Below are positions 1-5,441 of a DNA stretch of 5,441 nucleotides, in pieces (the first letter of the stretch is position 1; each line of letters begins with the position of its first letter). The DNA is from Clostridia bacterium (GTDB taxonomy: Bacteria; Bacillota; Clostridia; Christensenellales; CAG-138), in contig JAFSFN010000192.1 of the NCBI GenBank assembly GCA_017435185.1, positions 1-5,441 of the forward strand. Reading direction: 5' to 3'. The notes beneath the pieces are model-generated. The model did no database searches. It was not told the origin of the DNA and was given only the letters and a program-made list of their open reading frames with translations. The translations under genes and the position numbers were made by a program.

Positions 1-1117
1 GATGAAGGAAAAAGGCGTATTGTCGCTTCGCTGTCTTGATTTCCCCATTGTGAGAAACGGTGCGGGTCTTGGCGGAAAACCCGTTGGTACCGGAGCCTAT
101 CAGGTGGAGACATATTCCAACGATAAAGTCGTTCTCGCAGCAAACGAAAATTGGTGGAAACAGCGTCCGTATATAGACCGTGTAGAGTTTGAGGCAAGGG
201 ACAGCAACGAAACGGCACTTGCTTCTTTTGCAGCAGGCCAGTTCAATATGGTGCCGACTTCCGCAATAACCGCAGGCCGATACAGGCAGGAGGGTGTCAG
301 CGAGGTACTTGATGTCATGACGCAGGACATGGAAGTCCTCATAGTAAATCATGACAATTATATACTTCGTGATGTCAGAATAAGACAGGCTGTTGCCTAT
401 ATGATAGACCGAAGCGAGATAATATCAAATGTATGCATGAACAGGGCGCAGGCGTGTGATGTGCCTATCGCTCCCGATTCATGGTTTTATGACAGCAAGT
501 CAAAGGTTTATGACCACAGTCTGAACAAGGCAATGAGCCTGCTTGAAGAAGCGGGATATACTGACGCTGACGAAAACGGCGTGCTTGAGAAAAACGGCAT
601 TGAACTTGAACTTAATATACTTGTCTGCGAATCGGCAGACGGAACAAGGGGCGAAGCGGCAAGAGAGATTGCAAAACAGTTAACCGACGCAGGAATAAAA
701 GCGCAAGTAGTTATAGCGGCATATTCGATGAACGACGGCGGTGAATTTATGAGCAAGCTCAAAAACGGAGAGTTCGATCTTGCGCTTGTGGGCTTCAATA
801 TGTCTCGTGACTGTGACCTTTCGCCGTATCTTGACGAGATGGGCGAGTGTAATTACGGCGGTTATCACGGCAGTGAGCTTGCAGAGCTTGCGCACGCTAT
901 GTATACTGCATCTGATGAAGCGTCGCTTCGTGAGAGCGCAAGTGCGTTTCAAAGCAAATTTGTCTCACAGCTTCCGTTCATAGTGCTGTATTTCAGGCTC
1001 AACAGCATTGTATGCTCGGCAGATATAAGAGATATTGGTGCAGTGCGTGAACCTGATATAATGCGCAATGCTGAAAAATGGTATATAGCGGAAAGTGAGC
1101 AAAACGGAGCAGAATAA
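1..1117 (+). CDS. ABC transporter substrate-binding protein, family 5 (peptide/nickel type), 5'-truncated by window
   Basis: This is the C-terminal part of an extracellular solute-binding protein of family 5 (SBP_bac_5), which captures oligopeptides or similar ligands outside the membrane and delivers them to an ABC permease. The visible 371 residues carry family hallmarks: PVGTGAYQVETY at 27-38 followed by the LAANENWW strand end at 45-52 (usual form PVGTGPY...NPxYW), LRDVRIRQAVAYMIDR at 122-137, the KAMSLLEEAGY helix at 176-186 with the acidic DADENG turn after it, and LPFIVLY at 324-330. Family members usually run to 500 residues or more, so the ATG at base 2 is probably an internal Met and the signal peptide and lipobox lie upstream of the window. 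The stop overlaps the lspA start by one base (TAATG). No permease or ATPase gene follows, so partners are elsewhere or upstream. The ligand cannot be told from sequence. Family call is firm; substrate is unknown. Confidence 0.9.
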   Translation, partial: MKEKGVLSLRCLDFPIVRNGAGLGGKPVGTGAYQVETYSNDKVVLAANENWWKQRPYIDRVEFEARDSNETALASFAAGQFNMVPTSAITAGRYRQEGVSEVLDVMTQDMEVLIVNHDNYILRDVRIRQAVAYMIDRSEIISNVCMNRAQACDVPIAPDSWFYDSKSKVYDHSLNKAMSLLEEAGYTDADENGVLEKNGIELELNILVCESADGTRGEAAREIAKQLTDAGIKAQVVIAAYSMNDGGEFMSKLKNGEFDLALVGFNMSRDCDLSPYLDEMGECNYGGYHGSELAELAHAMYTASDEASLRESASAFQSKFVSQLPFIVLYFRLNSIVCSADIRDIGAVREPDIMRNAEKWYIAESEQNGAE

Positions 1118-1641
1118 TGATTGAAATTATAATTGCGGCAATAGTATTATTGCTCGACCAAGCATCTAAGATAATATGCGAAGCATGGCTGACAACATTG
1201 CCCATGAACACATATTCTGTTATTAAAGGCGTGTTCAGTCTTACATATGTACAGAATACGGGTGCGTCGTTCGGTATGCTTGCAGGGCAGAGCGTGTTTT
1301 TTATAATCATAACGAGCATTGCGTGTGCTTTGATGGTATGGTTTTTGATAAAAGAACATAAGAATCTGCATAAAATGATGCGCATATCCGTTGCACTGAT
1401 GCTCTCGGGTGCGGTCGGAAATCTTATCGACAGAGTTTTACTGGGCTATGTGCGTGACATGATAGAGCCGACTTTTATAAATTTTGCAGTATTCAACATA
1501 GCGGACTGCGCAGTGTGCATAGGCGTGGCGCTCCTTGCGCTTGATGTTTTGTTCCTAAAAAAGGGCAGGGAATATGCGGACGACCTTGAAAAAAGGCTGG
1601 ATGCAAGAAAAAAGAAGGATAAAAGCCATGCCGGAGAATGA
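1117..1641 (+). CDS. lspA: Lipoprotein signal peptidase (signal peptidase II)
   Basis: LspA is the integral-membrane aspartyl protease that cleaves the signal peptide of prolipoproteins just before the lipid-modified cysteine. The 174-residue product shows the conserved blocks in order: first membrane helix ending in LLLDQASK (D14), the NTGASFG block at 47-53, GAVGNLIDRV at 99-107, and the two catalytic aspartates, D114 in YVRDMIE and D130 in FNIADCAV. Four hydrophobic segments fit the known topology (about 1-20, 58-78, 88-107 and 128-147). After the last helix there is a strongly charged Lys/Arg/Asp/Glu tail (about 148-174), slightly longer than in many homologs and presumably cytoplasmic. 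The ATG overlaps the upstream stop by one base and has GGAG at 1106-1109, seven bases ahead. The 3' end overlaps the next gene by 14 bases. An upstream lipoprotein-type binding protein and the lipoprotein at 2667 are plausible substrates. Confidence 0.96.
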   Translation: MIEIIIAAIVLLLDQASKIICEAWLTTLPMNTYSVIKGVFSLTYVQNTGASFGMLAGQSVFFIIITSIACALMVWFLIKEHKNLHKMMRISVALMLSGAVGNLIDRVLLGYVRDMIEPTFINFAVFNIADCAVCIGVALLALDVLFLKKGREYADDLEKRLDARKKKDKSHAGE

Positions 1642-2563
1642 AGTTATAATTGTTTATGCCGATAAAAAGGGTGAGCGACTTGATGTGTTCGTTGCGGCAG
1701 TTACCGGCGAAACACGCAGTGCCGCACAGCGAATGATAGACAGTGGGCTCGTTCTTGTGTGCAAAAAGGCAGGCAAGTCAAATACAAAGCTCAAGGCAGG
1801 CGATGAAGTTGAGATAACTCTGATTCCTCCCTGCGAAGTGGAACTCAAGGCAGAGGATATACCGCTTGACATAGTTTATGAGGATCCCGACATAATAGTT
1901 GTAAACAAGAGAAAGGGTATGGTTGTGCATATAGCACCGGGGCATGAATCGGGAACGCTTGTTAATGCACTGATGTACCATGTTAAAGACCTTTCGGGTA
2001 TAGGAGGAGAACTCAGACCGGGTATCGTTCACCGTATAGACAAGCTCACAAGCGGCCTAATAGTTGTTGCGAAGAATGATGCGGCGCACCGTTCGCTTGC
2101 AGAACAGATAAAGGAGCACAGTGCAAAACGCACATATATGGCAATAGTGGACGGAAACATAAAAGAGGACAGCGGAACTGTCAATGCGGCAATTGGCCGT
2201 GATGTTAACGACAGAAAGAAAATGGCTGTAACGAGCGAGAGCATGGGCAGAAATGCGATTACGCACTATAAAGTGGTCGAACGCTACGGCGAGTATACAT
2301 TGCTCGAACTTAAACTTGAGACGGGGCGCACACATCAGATAAGAGTGCATATGGCACACATAAAACATCCTGTTACGGGCGACACAGTCTATGGCAGAAA
2401 AAAAGGATTTGCATCATTCCTCGACGGACAGGCGCTTCATGCGTGCAAGCTGGAACTTTCTCATCCGAGAACAGGTGAGAGAATGGAATTCTTTGCTCCT
2501 CTACCCGACTGGTTTGTAAAAGTGCAGGAACATATAAAAAGACGAAGCAATACACACTCGTGA
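1628..2563 (+). CDS. rluD: RluD/RluA-family 23S rRNA pseudouridine synthase
   Basis: The product is a cytoplasmic enzyme that isomerises specific uridines to pseudouridine, most likely in 23S rRNA. It has an N-terminal S4 RNA-binding domain (about residues 16-75: ERLDVFVAA, SAAQRMIDSGLV, LKAGDEVEI) and a RluA-type catalytic domain. The catalytic motif HRIDKLTSGLIVVAK lies at 135-149 with the nucleophile D138. Further family blocks are VNKRKGMVVH at 92-101, GRTHQIRVH at 233-241, HPVTGDTVYG at 247-256 and the C-terminal HACKLELSHP at 271-280. Its 311-residue length is normal. The start at 1628 is preferred because GAAGGA at 1614-1619 sits eight bases ahead and translation then begins MPENE; an in-frame ATG at 1574 lies deep inside lspA. 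The order lspA then an RluD-type synthase matches lspA-ylyB of Bacillus subtilis. The usual D after HR(L/I)DK is L140, a permissive position. Target uridines (RluD, RluC or RluA type) are not certain. Confidence 0.94.
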   Translation: MPENEVIIVYADKKGERLDVFVAAVTGETRSAAQRMIDSGLVLVCKKAGKSNTKLKAGDEVEITLIPPCEVELKAEDIPLDIVYEDPDIIVVNKRKGMVVHIAPGHESGTLVNALMYHVKDLSGIGGELRPGIVHRIDKLTSGLIVVAKNDAAHRSLAEQIKEHSAKRTYMAIVDGNIKEDSGTVNAAIGRDVNDRKKMAVTSESMGRNAITHYKVVERYGEYTLLELKLETGRTHQIRVHMAHIKHPVTGDTVYGRKKGFASFLDGQALHACKLELSHPRTGERMEFFAPLPDWFVKVQEHIKRRSNTHS

Positions 2564-2595
2564 TTGCAAAAGAATGTGAAGTTTGCTTGTTTTGT

Positions 2596-2624
2596 TTGCA
2601 TTTTGTGTGATACTGTGATACACT
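2596..2624 (+). promoter_or_regulatory. Sigma-A-like promoter with extended -10, for the 2667 lipoprotein gene
   Basis: A -35 box TTGCAT (2596-2601) and a -10 box TACACT (2619-2624) are separated by exactly 17 bases. The -10 is preceded by TG plus one base (2616-2618), the extended -10 element. Transcription would begin near 2631, giving a leader of about 36 bases that contains the GGAGGA ribosome binding site (2653-2658). The gap between the previous stop and this gene is about 100 bases, and a strong terminator follows the gene, so an independent promoter here makes sense. Confidence 0.6.
2606..2621 (+). repeat. Perfect 8-bp tandem direct repeat in the promoter
   Basis: TGTGATAC occurs twice with no spacer (2606-2613 and 2614-2621). 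It covers the end of the promoter spacer and the first three bases of the -10 box. Each copy supplies a TG-n-TA start of an extended -10 element, so the duplication offers two overlapping potential -10 sites eight bases apart. It could also be a repressor half-site pair. The sequence repeat is seen directly; any function is inference. Confidence 0.55.
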
Positions 2625-2666
2625 ATTGCACGATGTAGATTAACGTTATTTCGGAGGAAGTAGAAA

Positions 2667-3140
2667 ATGAAAAAGATAATTGCATTGTCACTCAGTGTTT
2701 TGCTCGTTTTGGCATGTTTTGTCGGTTGCGATAGCAACAAGTCCAACAACAACAAGATCCAGAACAAAATGAACAGTTGCGTTGAAACGATTGCCGAGCT
2801 CAAGACATTCGCGGAAGAGAACAAACTCGACACAGCAGATTTTAACAGCTCCATCGAAGAAGTAGAAGCACAGCTCGCAGAAGTTCAGAGTGTTATAGAT
2901 GTTATAGTCAGCGAAGAGAACGGCTTTAGTGATGAAGAAACAGAGAAGATAGTTGCAAGCATCGATGCTATACAGGATATGCTCGATGCACAGATGGATG
3001 CAATGGAAGCAGAGCTTGAAGGCGGCGAAGAAACAACAGCTCCCGAAGCAACTGTTGAAGCAACTGCAGAGGTTGAAGCAACTGCAGAGGTTGAAGCAAC
3101 TGCAGAAGCAGAAGCAAGCGCAGAACCTGCAAACAACTGA
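2667..3140 (+). CDS. Small acidic lipoprotein with VEATAE-repeat C-terminus, function unknown
   Basis: I do not recognise a named family. The 157-residue product starts with a lipoprotein signal peptide: MKK, a hydrophobic core at 4-19, and the lipobox FVGC with C21 as the likely lipidated residue (C17 in VLAC is a second possibility). An Asn/Ser/Lys linker (23-36) follows. Residues about 37-118 are strongly acidic and helix-prone with spaced Leu/Ile/Val, suggesting an amphipathic or coiled-coil helical domain. The tail from about 119 is low-complexity Thr/Glu/Ala/Pro with three exact VEATAE units and a degenerate AEASAE. The protein would be anchored on the outer face of the membrane after processing by signal peptidase II. 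The gene is a monocistron with its own promoter, GGAGGA at 2653-2658 eight bases before ATG, and a strong terminator. All 11 asparagines use AAC, which may reflect good expression. Function is unknown. Confidence 0.85.
   Translation: MKKIIALSLSVLLVLACFVGCDSNKSNNNKIQNKMNSCVETIAELKTFAEENKLDTADFNSSIEEVEAQLAEVQSVIDVIVSEENGFSDEETEKIVASIDAIQDMLDAQMDAMEAELEGGEETTAPEATVEATAEVEATAEVEATAEAEASAEPANN
3054..3125 (+). repeat. 18-bp tandem coding repeat (3 copies plus 1 degenerate)
   Basis: The unit GTTGAAGCAACTGCAGAG, encoding VEATAE, is present at 3054-3071 and 3072-3089 without mismatch, and at 3090-3107 with one silent change in the last base. A fourth, diverged unit at 3108-3125 encodes AEASAE. The repeat is in frame with the lipoprotein (residues 130-153). 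Near-identity at the nucleotide level points to recent slippage or unequal recombination, so copy number may vary between strains. Confidence 0.9.
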
Positions 3141-3170
3141 AAATTAACTTAATTAAAAAGCAAGTTTGAT

Positions 3171-3202
3171 ACCGCATACCAAAAGGTGTGCGGTGTTTTT
3201 TT
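3171..3202 (+). terminator. Rho-independent terminator after the lipoprotein gene
   Basis: ACCGCATACC (3171-3180), an AAAA loop (3181-3184) and GGTGTGCGGT (3185-3194) form a ten-pair stem with a single G-U wobble. A run of seven T residues (3196-3202) follows after one G. It ends the lipoprotein transcript 30 bases past its stop codon and separates it from the sporulation region. Confidence 0.95.
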
Positions 3203-3273
3203 GTAAAAAAAGGTTTTATAAAACGGCAGTGTAGGTCAAATAATCAATTCCTTTTCAGGCAATATTACTGTTG

Positions 3274-3283
3274 AGGAGATGAT
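3274..3283 (+). promoter_or_regulatory. Ribosome binding site overlapping the ATG at 3279; start ambiguous
   Basis: AGGAGATGAT matches the 16S-complementary AGGAGGTGAT at 9 of 10 positions. The only nearby in-frame ATG (3279) lies inside this element, directly after AGGAG, which is too close for normal initiation. The in-frame ATT at 3288 stands at the normal distance. Either ATG works with an abutting site or the gene uses a rare ATT start. Confidence 0.5.
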
Positions 3284-3860
3284 AACCATTCATATTGCGG
3301 CAATAATATCGCTATGCGTAATAATAATGTCAGCTTTCGGAGTGCTTGAAATCACGGCTAAACGGACGCAAATAAGTGCGTTTGAACTGGCTTTTGCAGG
3401 CATTATAATGCTTGTTTTGAGCAACTTTTCAATATTCATAATACCCGAGCTTAAAATAAATGCCGCTGCGCTGTGTTTGCCGCTTTATTTTATGGTCGTT
3501 TCCGTATCAAAGAATGAAAATGATAAGGTTGGAGGAATAACCTTTCTTATACTTTTTTCGCTTCTGACAGGCATAGTCGGCTCTGCCGCACATGATCAAT
3601 ACAGGACATTGGCGGTAGGAGTATGCTGTTCCGTTTCGGGTGTTGTGTTCAGGAAAACACCTGCTTTTGCACTGATGATAGCGGCACTTTTGCCGGTTTC
3701 TTCATCGGTTTTCGGTGCAATGACAGAATTTATAAGATATTCCTACGCCTCGTGCGATCTTTCATCAAACGCACTGCTTGACACGCAGGCAATTTCATGC
3801 CTTTTAAGCGGTGCTGTTCTGTCAATGGTAATAAATAAATCCAAGGTCATAAAAGCGTAA
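3279..3860 (+). CDS. Multi-pass membrane protein of unknown function upstream of spoIIIAA
   Basis: I do not recognise this family. The 193-residue product is almost entirely hydrophobic, with about seven predicted membrane segments (roughly 4-23, 36-55, 60-77, 84-104, 109-124, 127-147 and 170-185) and short polar loops, the most charged being KNENDK at 78-83. There is no cleavable signal peptide, lipobox or obvious catalytic motif. The KTPAF...ALLPVSSS stretch (126-143) has a faint flavour of small transporter domains, too weak for a call. It lies 39 bases before spoIIIAA on the same strand, after a terminator, so it may be co-transcribed with the spoIIIA operon in part. B. subtilis has a small hydrophobic protein, YqhV, ahead of spoIIIAA, but it is about half this size and I see no clear similarity. 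The start is uncertain: ATG 3279 overlaps its own ribosome binding site and ATT 3288 is a candidate. A sporulation role is inferred from position only. Confidence 0.75.
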   Translation: MITIHIAAIISLCVIIMSAFGVLEITAKRTQISAFELAFAGIIMLVLSNFSIFIIPELKINAAALCLPLYFMVVSVSKNENDKVGGITFLILFSLLTGIVGSAAHDQYRTLAVGVCCSVSGVVFRKTPAFALMIAALLPVSSSVFGAMTEFIRYSYASCDLSSNALLDTQAISCLLSGAVLSMVINKSKVIKA

Positions 3861-3875
3861 CTTGTCTCATACATT
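3846..3875 (+). promoter_or_regulatory. Probable sigma-E promoter of the spoIIIA operon
   Basis: CATACATT (3868-3875) fits the sigma-E -10 consensus CATACAnT completely. GTCATAAA (3846-3853) matches the first six bases of the -35 form GTCATATT, and the two are 14 bases apart, in the accepted range. The -35 lies in the last codons of the membrane-protein gene. Transcription would begin near 3882, just before the AGGAGG site. B. subtilis spoIIIA is transcribed in the mother cell by sigma-E, which supports the assignment. Confidence 0.72.
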
Positions 3876-3884
3876 TTACTGTGT

Positions 3885-3890
3885 AGGAGG
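3885..3890 (+). promoter_or_regulatory. Ribosome binding site fixing the GTG start of spoIIIAA
   Basis: AGGAGG is perfectly complementary to the 16S 3' end and sits nine bases before GTG at 3900. The ATG at 3893 is only two bases away and opens a frame that stops after ten codons, so GTG is the start. Confidence 0.85.
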
Positions 3891-3899
3891 ACATGCACA

Positions 3900-4772
3900 G
3901 TGAAATGGAAGCAGGAACTTTTTGAATATTTCCCTCAAACAATACGCAAAGCTCTCGATACCGTTAAATATGGTGAGAGCCTTAATGAGATACGCCTGAG
4001 AGTGAACAGGCCGATACAGCTTGTGTATTCGCAAAGTGAAGAATTGCTCGATTATGTTGTGAGTATAGCAGATTGCAAACTGCTTCTGGGCCTTCTGTGT
4101 GAACATTCGGTATATTCGCATGAGGACGACCTTAACAACTGTTTCGTAACTTTACCCAACGGCTGCAGAGTGGGAGTGTGCGGCAGATTTTTGTGTGAGG
4201 GCGGAAGCATTAAAAACATAGTTGAGGCTTCATTCTTCAATTTCAGAATCGCCCGACAATGCATTGGTGCCGCCGATGATGCAATGCGGTATATATCAAA
4301 AAACGGAAGAATAGCTTCGACGCTGATAATATCGGCACCGGGCGGCGGCAAAACTACGCTTTTGCGTGATGCGGCAAGAAACATAGCTTCGGGTAAATAC
4401 GGTAAAAAAGTTTGTATAGCCGATGAAAGAAGTGAGATAGCCGCCTCAAGACATGGCATACCGTCGCTTGATGTGGGCGAACGCACCGATGTGTTGGATG
4501 CTTGCCCTAAAGCTGAAGCTATGCGGCTTATGATAAGAACGATGTCGCCTGATGTGATAATAACCGACGAAATAGGCACTTTGGCAGATGCACTTGCAGT
4601 AATGGATGCCGCCTCGTGCGGCGTGAGCGTGATTGCATCGGCGCATGCTCAAAGCCTGAGTGAACTTAAACAAAGGCCCTTTATGCGTGAACTTGCTGAC
4701 AGCGGCGTTTTTGAAAACATACTCTTGCTTTGCCGTGAAGCGGGCAGAATATTGGTAAGGCGGGCAGCATAA
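3900..4772 (+). CDS. spoIIIAA: Stage III sporulation protein AA, secretion-type ATPase
   Basis: SpoIIIAA is the P-loop ATPase of the SpoIIIA-SpoIIQ complex, related to type II/IV secretion ATPases, acting on the mother-cell side of the engulfed forespore. The 290 residues carry the family blocks in order: NEIRLRVNRP at 29-38, VTLPNGCRVGVCGRF at 83-97, Walker A APGGGKTTLLRD at 146-157 (K151, T152), ADERSEIAA at 174-182, DVGERTDVLDACPKAEAM at 191-208, Walker B with acidic pair D223-E224 in SPDVIITDEIG, and SAHA at 247-250 with H249. Length is slightly under the roughly 307 residues of B. subtilis. The first Walker A glycine is S145, a substitution I believe also occurs in other clostridial SpoIIIAA proteins. 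GTG is chosen because of the AGGAGG nine bases ahead. It is followed after one base by spoIIIAB, and a sigma-E-type promoter lies just upstream. Confidence 0.96.
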   Translation: MKWKQELFEYFPQTIRKALDTVKYGESLNEIRLRVNRPIQLVYSQSEELLDYVVSIADCKLLLGLLCEHSVYSHEDDLNNCFVTLPNGCRVGVCGRFLCEGGSIKNIVEASFFNFRIARQCIGAADDAMRYISKNGRIASTLIISAPGGGKTTLLRDAARNIASGKYGKKVCIADERSEIAASRHGIPSLDVGERTDVLDACPKAEAMRLMIRTMSPDVIITDEIGTLADALAVMDAASCGVSVIASAHAQSLSELKQRPFMRELADSGVFENILLLCREAGRILVRRAA

Positions 4773-4773
4773 C

Positions 4774-5286
4774 ATGAGATTTTTACTTGCTTTTTTTACT
4801 GCTGTTTTATGTGCTGTTTTTGGGCTTCGAAAAGCAAAAGCACTTACTGCCAGAACGAAACTGCTCGGCTTTCTTGCCGATGATATAAATGGATTGATAA
4901 ATTCAATGGAATATTCAAGAGCACCGGTGCTCAAACTTATTTCTTCGCTCACGCCATGCCGTGCCGAGAGCTTTTGGCGGATGCTCGAGGAAAACATATC
5001 CGAACATGAAGAACTCCATGATGCATACAAAAAAACAATGGCACAGCTTAAAAGTGAAAAAACAGGATTTGAAAAACTGCATGAAGACGACTTGGTTGTT
5101 TTGGACGAATTTTTCAGTTTGCTCGGCAAAGGCAGTATGGAGAATGAACGAAGGAACGCGCGCGGTATACTCTCTCGTCTTGAAACGCTTGAAAAAGATG
5201 CAAGGCAGGCACAGGAGAAGGGCGGCAAGCTGTATTCATCACTCGGAATACTCTCAGGACTTGCGTTTGCAATAATAATACTGTAG
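4774..5286 (+). CDS. spoIIIAB: Stage III sporulation protein AB
   Basis: SpoIIIAB is a membrane protein of the SpoIIIA complex with similarity to the GspF-type platform proteins of type II secretion, and is thought to work with the SpoIIIAA ATPase. The 170-residue length agrees with the family (about 171 in B. subtilis). There is an N-terminal membrane segment (2-18), a helical cytoplasmic body rich in charged residues (about 20-150) and a C-terminal membrane segment (154-170) on which the protein ends directly. Family landmarks are the MEYSRAPV stretch (45-52), FFSLLGKGSMENE (113-125) and LYSSLGILSGL (153-163). The gene begins one base after the spoIIIAA stop; its ribosome binding site is modest (AAGG at 4757-4760, 13 bases away), so translation is probably coupled to spoIIIAA. 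The next gene begins 14 bases after its TAG. Confidence 0.94.
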   Translation: MRFLLAFFTAVLCAVFGLRKAKALTARTKLLGFLADDINGLINSMEYSRAPVLKLISSLTPCRAESFWRMLEENISEHEELHDAYKKTMAQLKSEKTGFEKLHEDDLVVLDEFFSLLGKGSMENERRNARGILSRLETLEKDARQAQEKGGKLYSSLGILSGLAFAIIIL

Positions 5287-5287
5287 A

Positions 5288-5295
5288 TGAGGTGA
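5288..5295 (+). promoter_or_regulatory. Ribosome binding site fixing the TTG start of spoIIIAC
   Basis: TGAGGTGA (5288-5295) matches the AGGTGA core of the 16S complement and places its GAGG eight bases before TTG at 5301. An in-frame GTG at 5292 lies inside this element and is unlikely to be the start. Confidence 0.7.
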
Positions 5296-5300
5296 CTGCA

Positions 5301-5441
5301 TTGAGTATAGATATAGTGTTCAAAATTGCGGGAATAGGCGTTTTGGTAGCGGTGATATGCCAGCTCTTAAAGCAGACGGGGCGTGACGATATGGCGATGC
5401 TCACGGCGCTTGCAGGGCTGATAATAACACTTACGATGATA
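5301..5441 (+). CDS. spoIIIAC: Stage III sporulation protein AC, 3'-truncated by window
   Basis: The last 141 bases encode 47 residues that match the N-terminus of SpoIIIAC, a very small (about 65-70 residue) two-helix membrane protein of the SpoIIIA complex. Visible landmarks are the FKIAGIGVLVAV first helix (7-18), the polar turn QTGRDDMAML (25-34) and the beginning of the second helix TALAGLIITL (35-44). About 20 residues should remain beyond the window, followed in other spore-formers by spoIIIAD to spoIIIAH. The start is TTG at 5301, supported by the ribosome binding site just upstream and by agreement with the family's N-terminal length. Confidence 0.92.
   Translation, partial: MSIDIVFKIAGIGVLVAVICQLLKQTGRDDMAMLTALAGLIITLTMI

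Noticed and set aside
1574..1627. Upstream in-frame ATG for the pseudouridine synthase
   Set aside because: It would overlap lspA by 68 bases and add a basic extension with no family counterpart, while the ATG at 1628 has a well-placed GAAGGA site.
2030..2076. Leu in place of Asp in the HRIDKDTSG-type motif of the pseudouridine synthase (L140)
   Set aside because: The catalytic D138 and the TSG are intact and this position varies in the family; activity is expected.
2566..2597. Weak inverted repeat GCAAA...TTTGC followed by T-rich sequence after rluD, a possible terminator
   Set aside because: The stem is only five pairs with an 11-base loop and the downstream tract is interrupted by G. The T-rich part also overlaps the -35 of the next promoter. 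Not enough to call termination here.
2885..3136. Reverse-strand open frame rich in Ala/Ser/Val/Thr across the lipoprotein gene
   Set aside because: It is the complement of the VEATAE repeat and acidic coding region, has no ribosome binding site, and its low complexity mirrors the repeat.
3235..3267. Sigma-E-like GTCAAATA upstream of the membrane protein gene at 3279
   Set aside because: The -35-like box matches six of eight positions, but no CATACAnT-like -10 lies 13-16 bases downstream; the best frame matches only four of eight. No confident promoter was found in 3203-3278.
4334..4360. Non-canonical Walker A in SpoIIIAA (Ser at the first Gly position, S145)
   Set aside because: The catalytic GK-T core is intact and I believe Ser here also occurs in other clostridial SpoIIIAA proteins, so it does not suggest an inactive ATPase.
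4446..5228. Long reverse-strand open frame of about 260 codons over spoIIIAA/spoIIIAB
   Set aside because: It runs antisense to two clearly identified conserved genes, is Ser/Phe/Cys-rich as expected of a shadow frame, and shows no recognisable domain.

Overview
The window reads as chromosomal DNA of an endospore-forming member of the Firmicutes, most likely a clostridial gut-type bacterium (Oscillospiraceae/Ruminococcaceae-like). This rests on the start of a spoIIIA sporulation operon, strong AGGAGG-type ribosome binding sites, use of GTG and TTG starts, frequent ATA isoleucine codons and an apparently medium GC content. The genus is inference. All seven genes lie on the + strand and the window is densely coding.

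Region 1 (1-2563) is a tightly packed vegetative operon segment. It holds the C-terminal two thirds of an ABC-transporter family 5 (peptide/nickel type) substrate-binding protein, then lspA (lipoprotein signal peptidase), then an RluD/RluA-family 23S rRNA pseudouridine synthase. The genes overlap by 1 and 14 bases, which suggests translational coupling. Substrate-binding proteins of Gram-positive bacteria are normally lipoproteins, so lspA sits beside one of its own probable clients.

Region 2 (about 2564-3202) is a self-contained single-gene unit: a sigma-A-like promoter with an extended -10, a strong ribosome binding site, a small acidic helical lipoprotein whose C-terminus is built from VEATAE hexapeptide repeats, and a clear rho-independent terminator.

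Region 3 (3203-5441) is the sporulation region. An unrecognised protein with about seven membrane segments precedes spoIIIAA, spoIIIAB and the first 47 codons of spoIIIAC. A close match to the mother-cell sigma-E promoter consensus spans the last codons of the unknown membrane gene and the 39-base gap before spoIIIAA. In characterised spore-formers the SpoIIIAA-AH proteins are made in the mother cell and, with SpoIIQ, form a secretion-like channel complex between mother cell and forespore that is needed for forespore sigma-G activity.

I found no mobile element, CRISPR array, tRNA, rRNA or riboswitch, and no convincing undescribed multi-gene system. The parts least explained by known families are the multi-pass membrane protein ahead of spoIIIA, with its odd start region, and the repeat-tailed lipoprotein.
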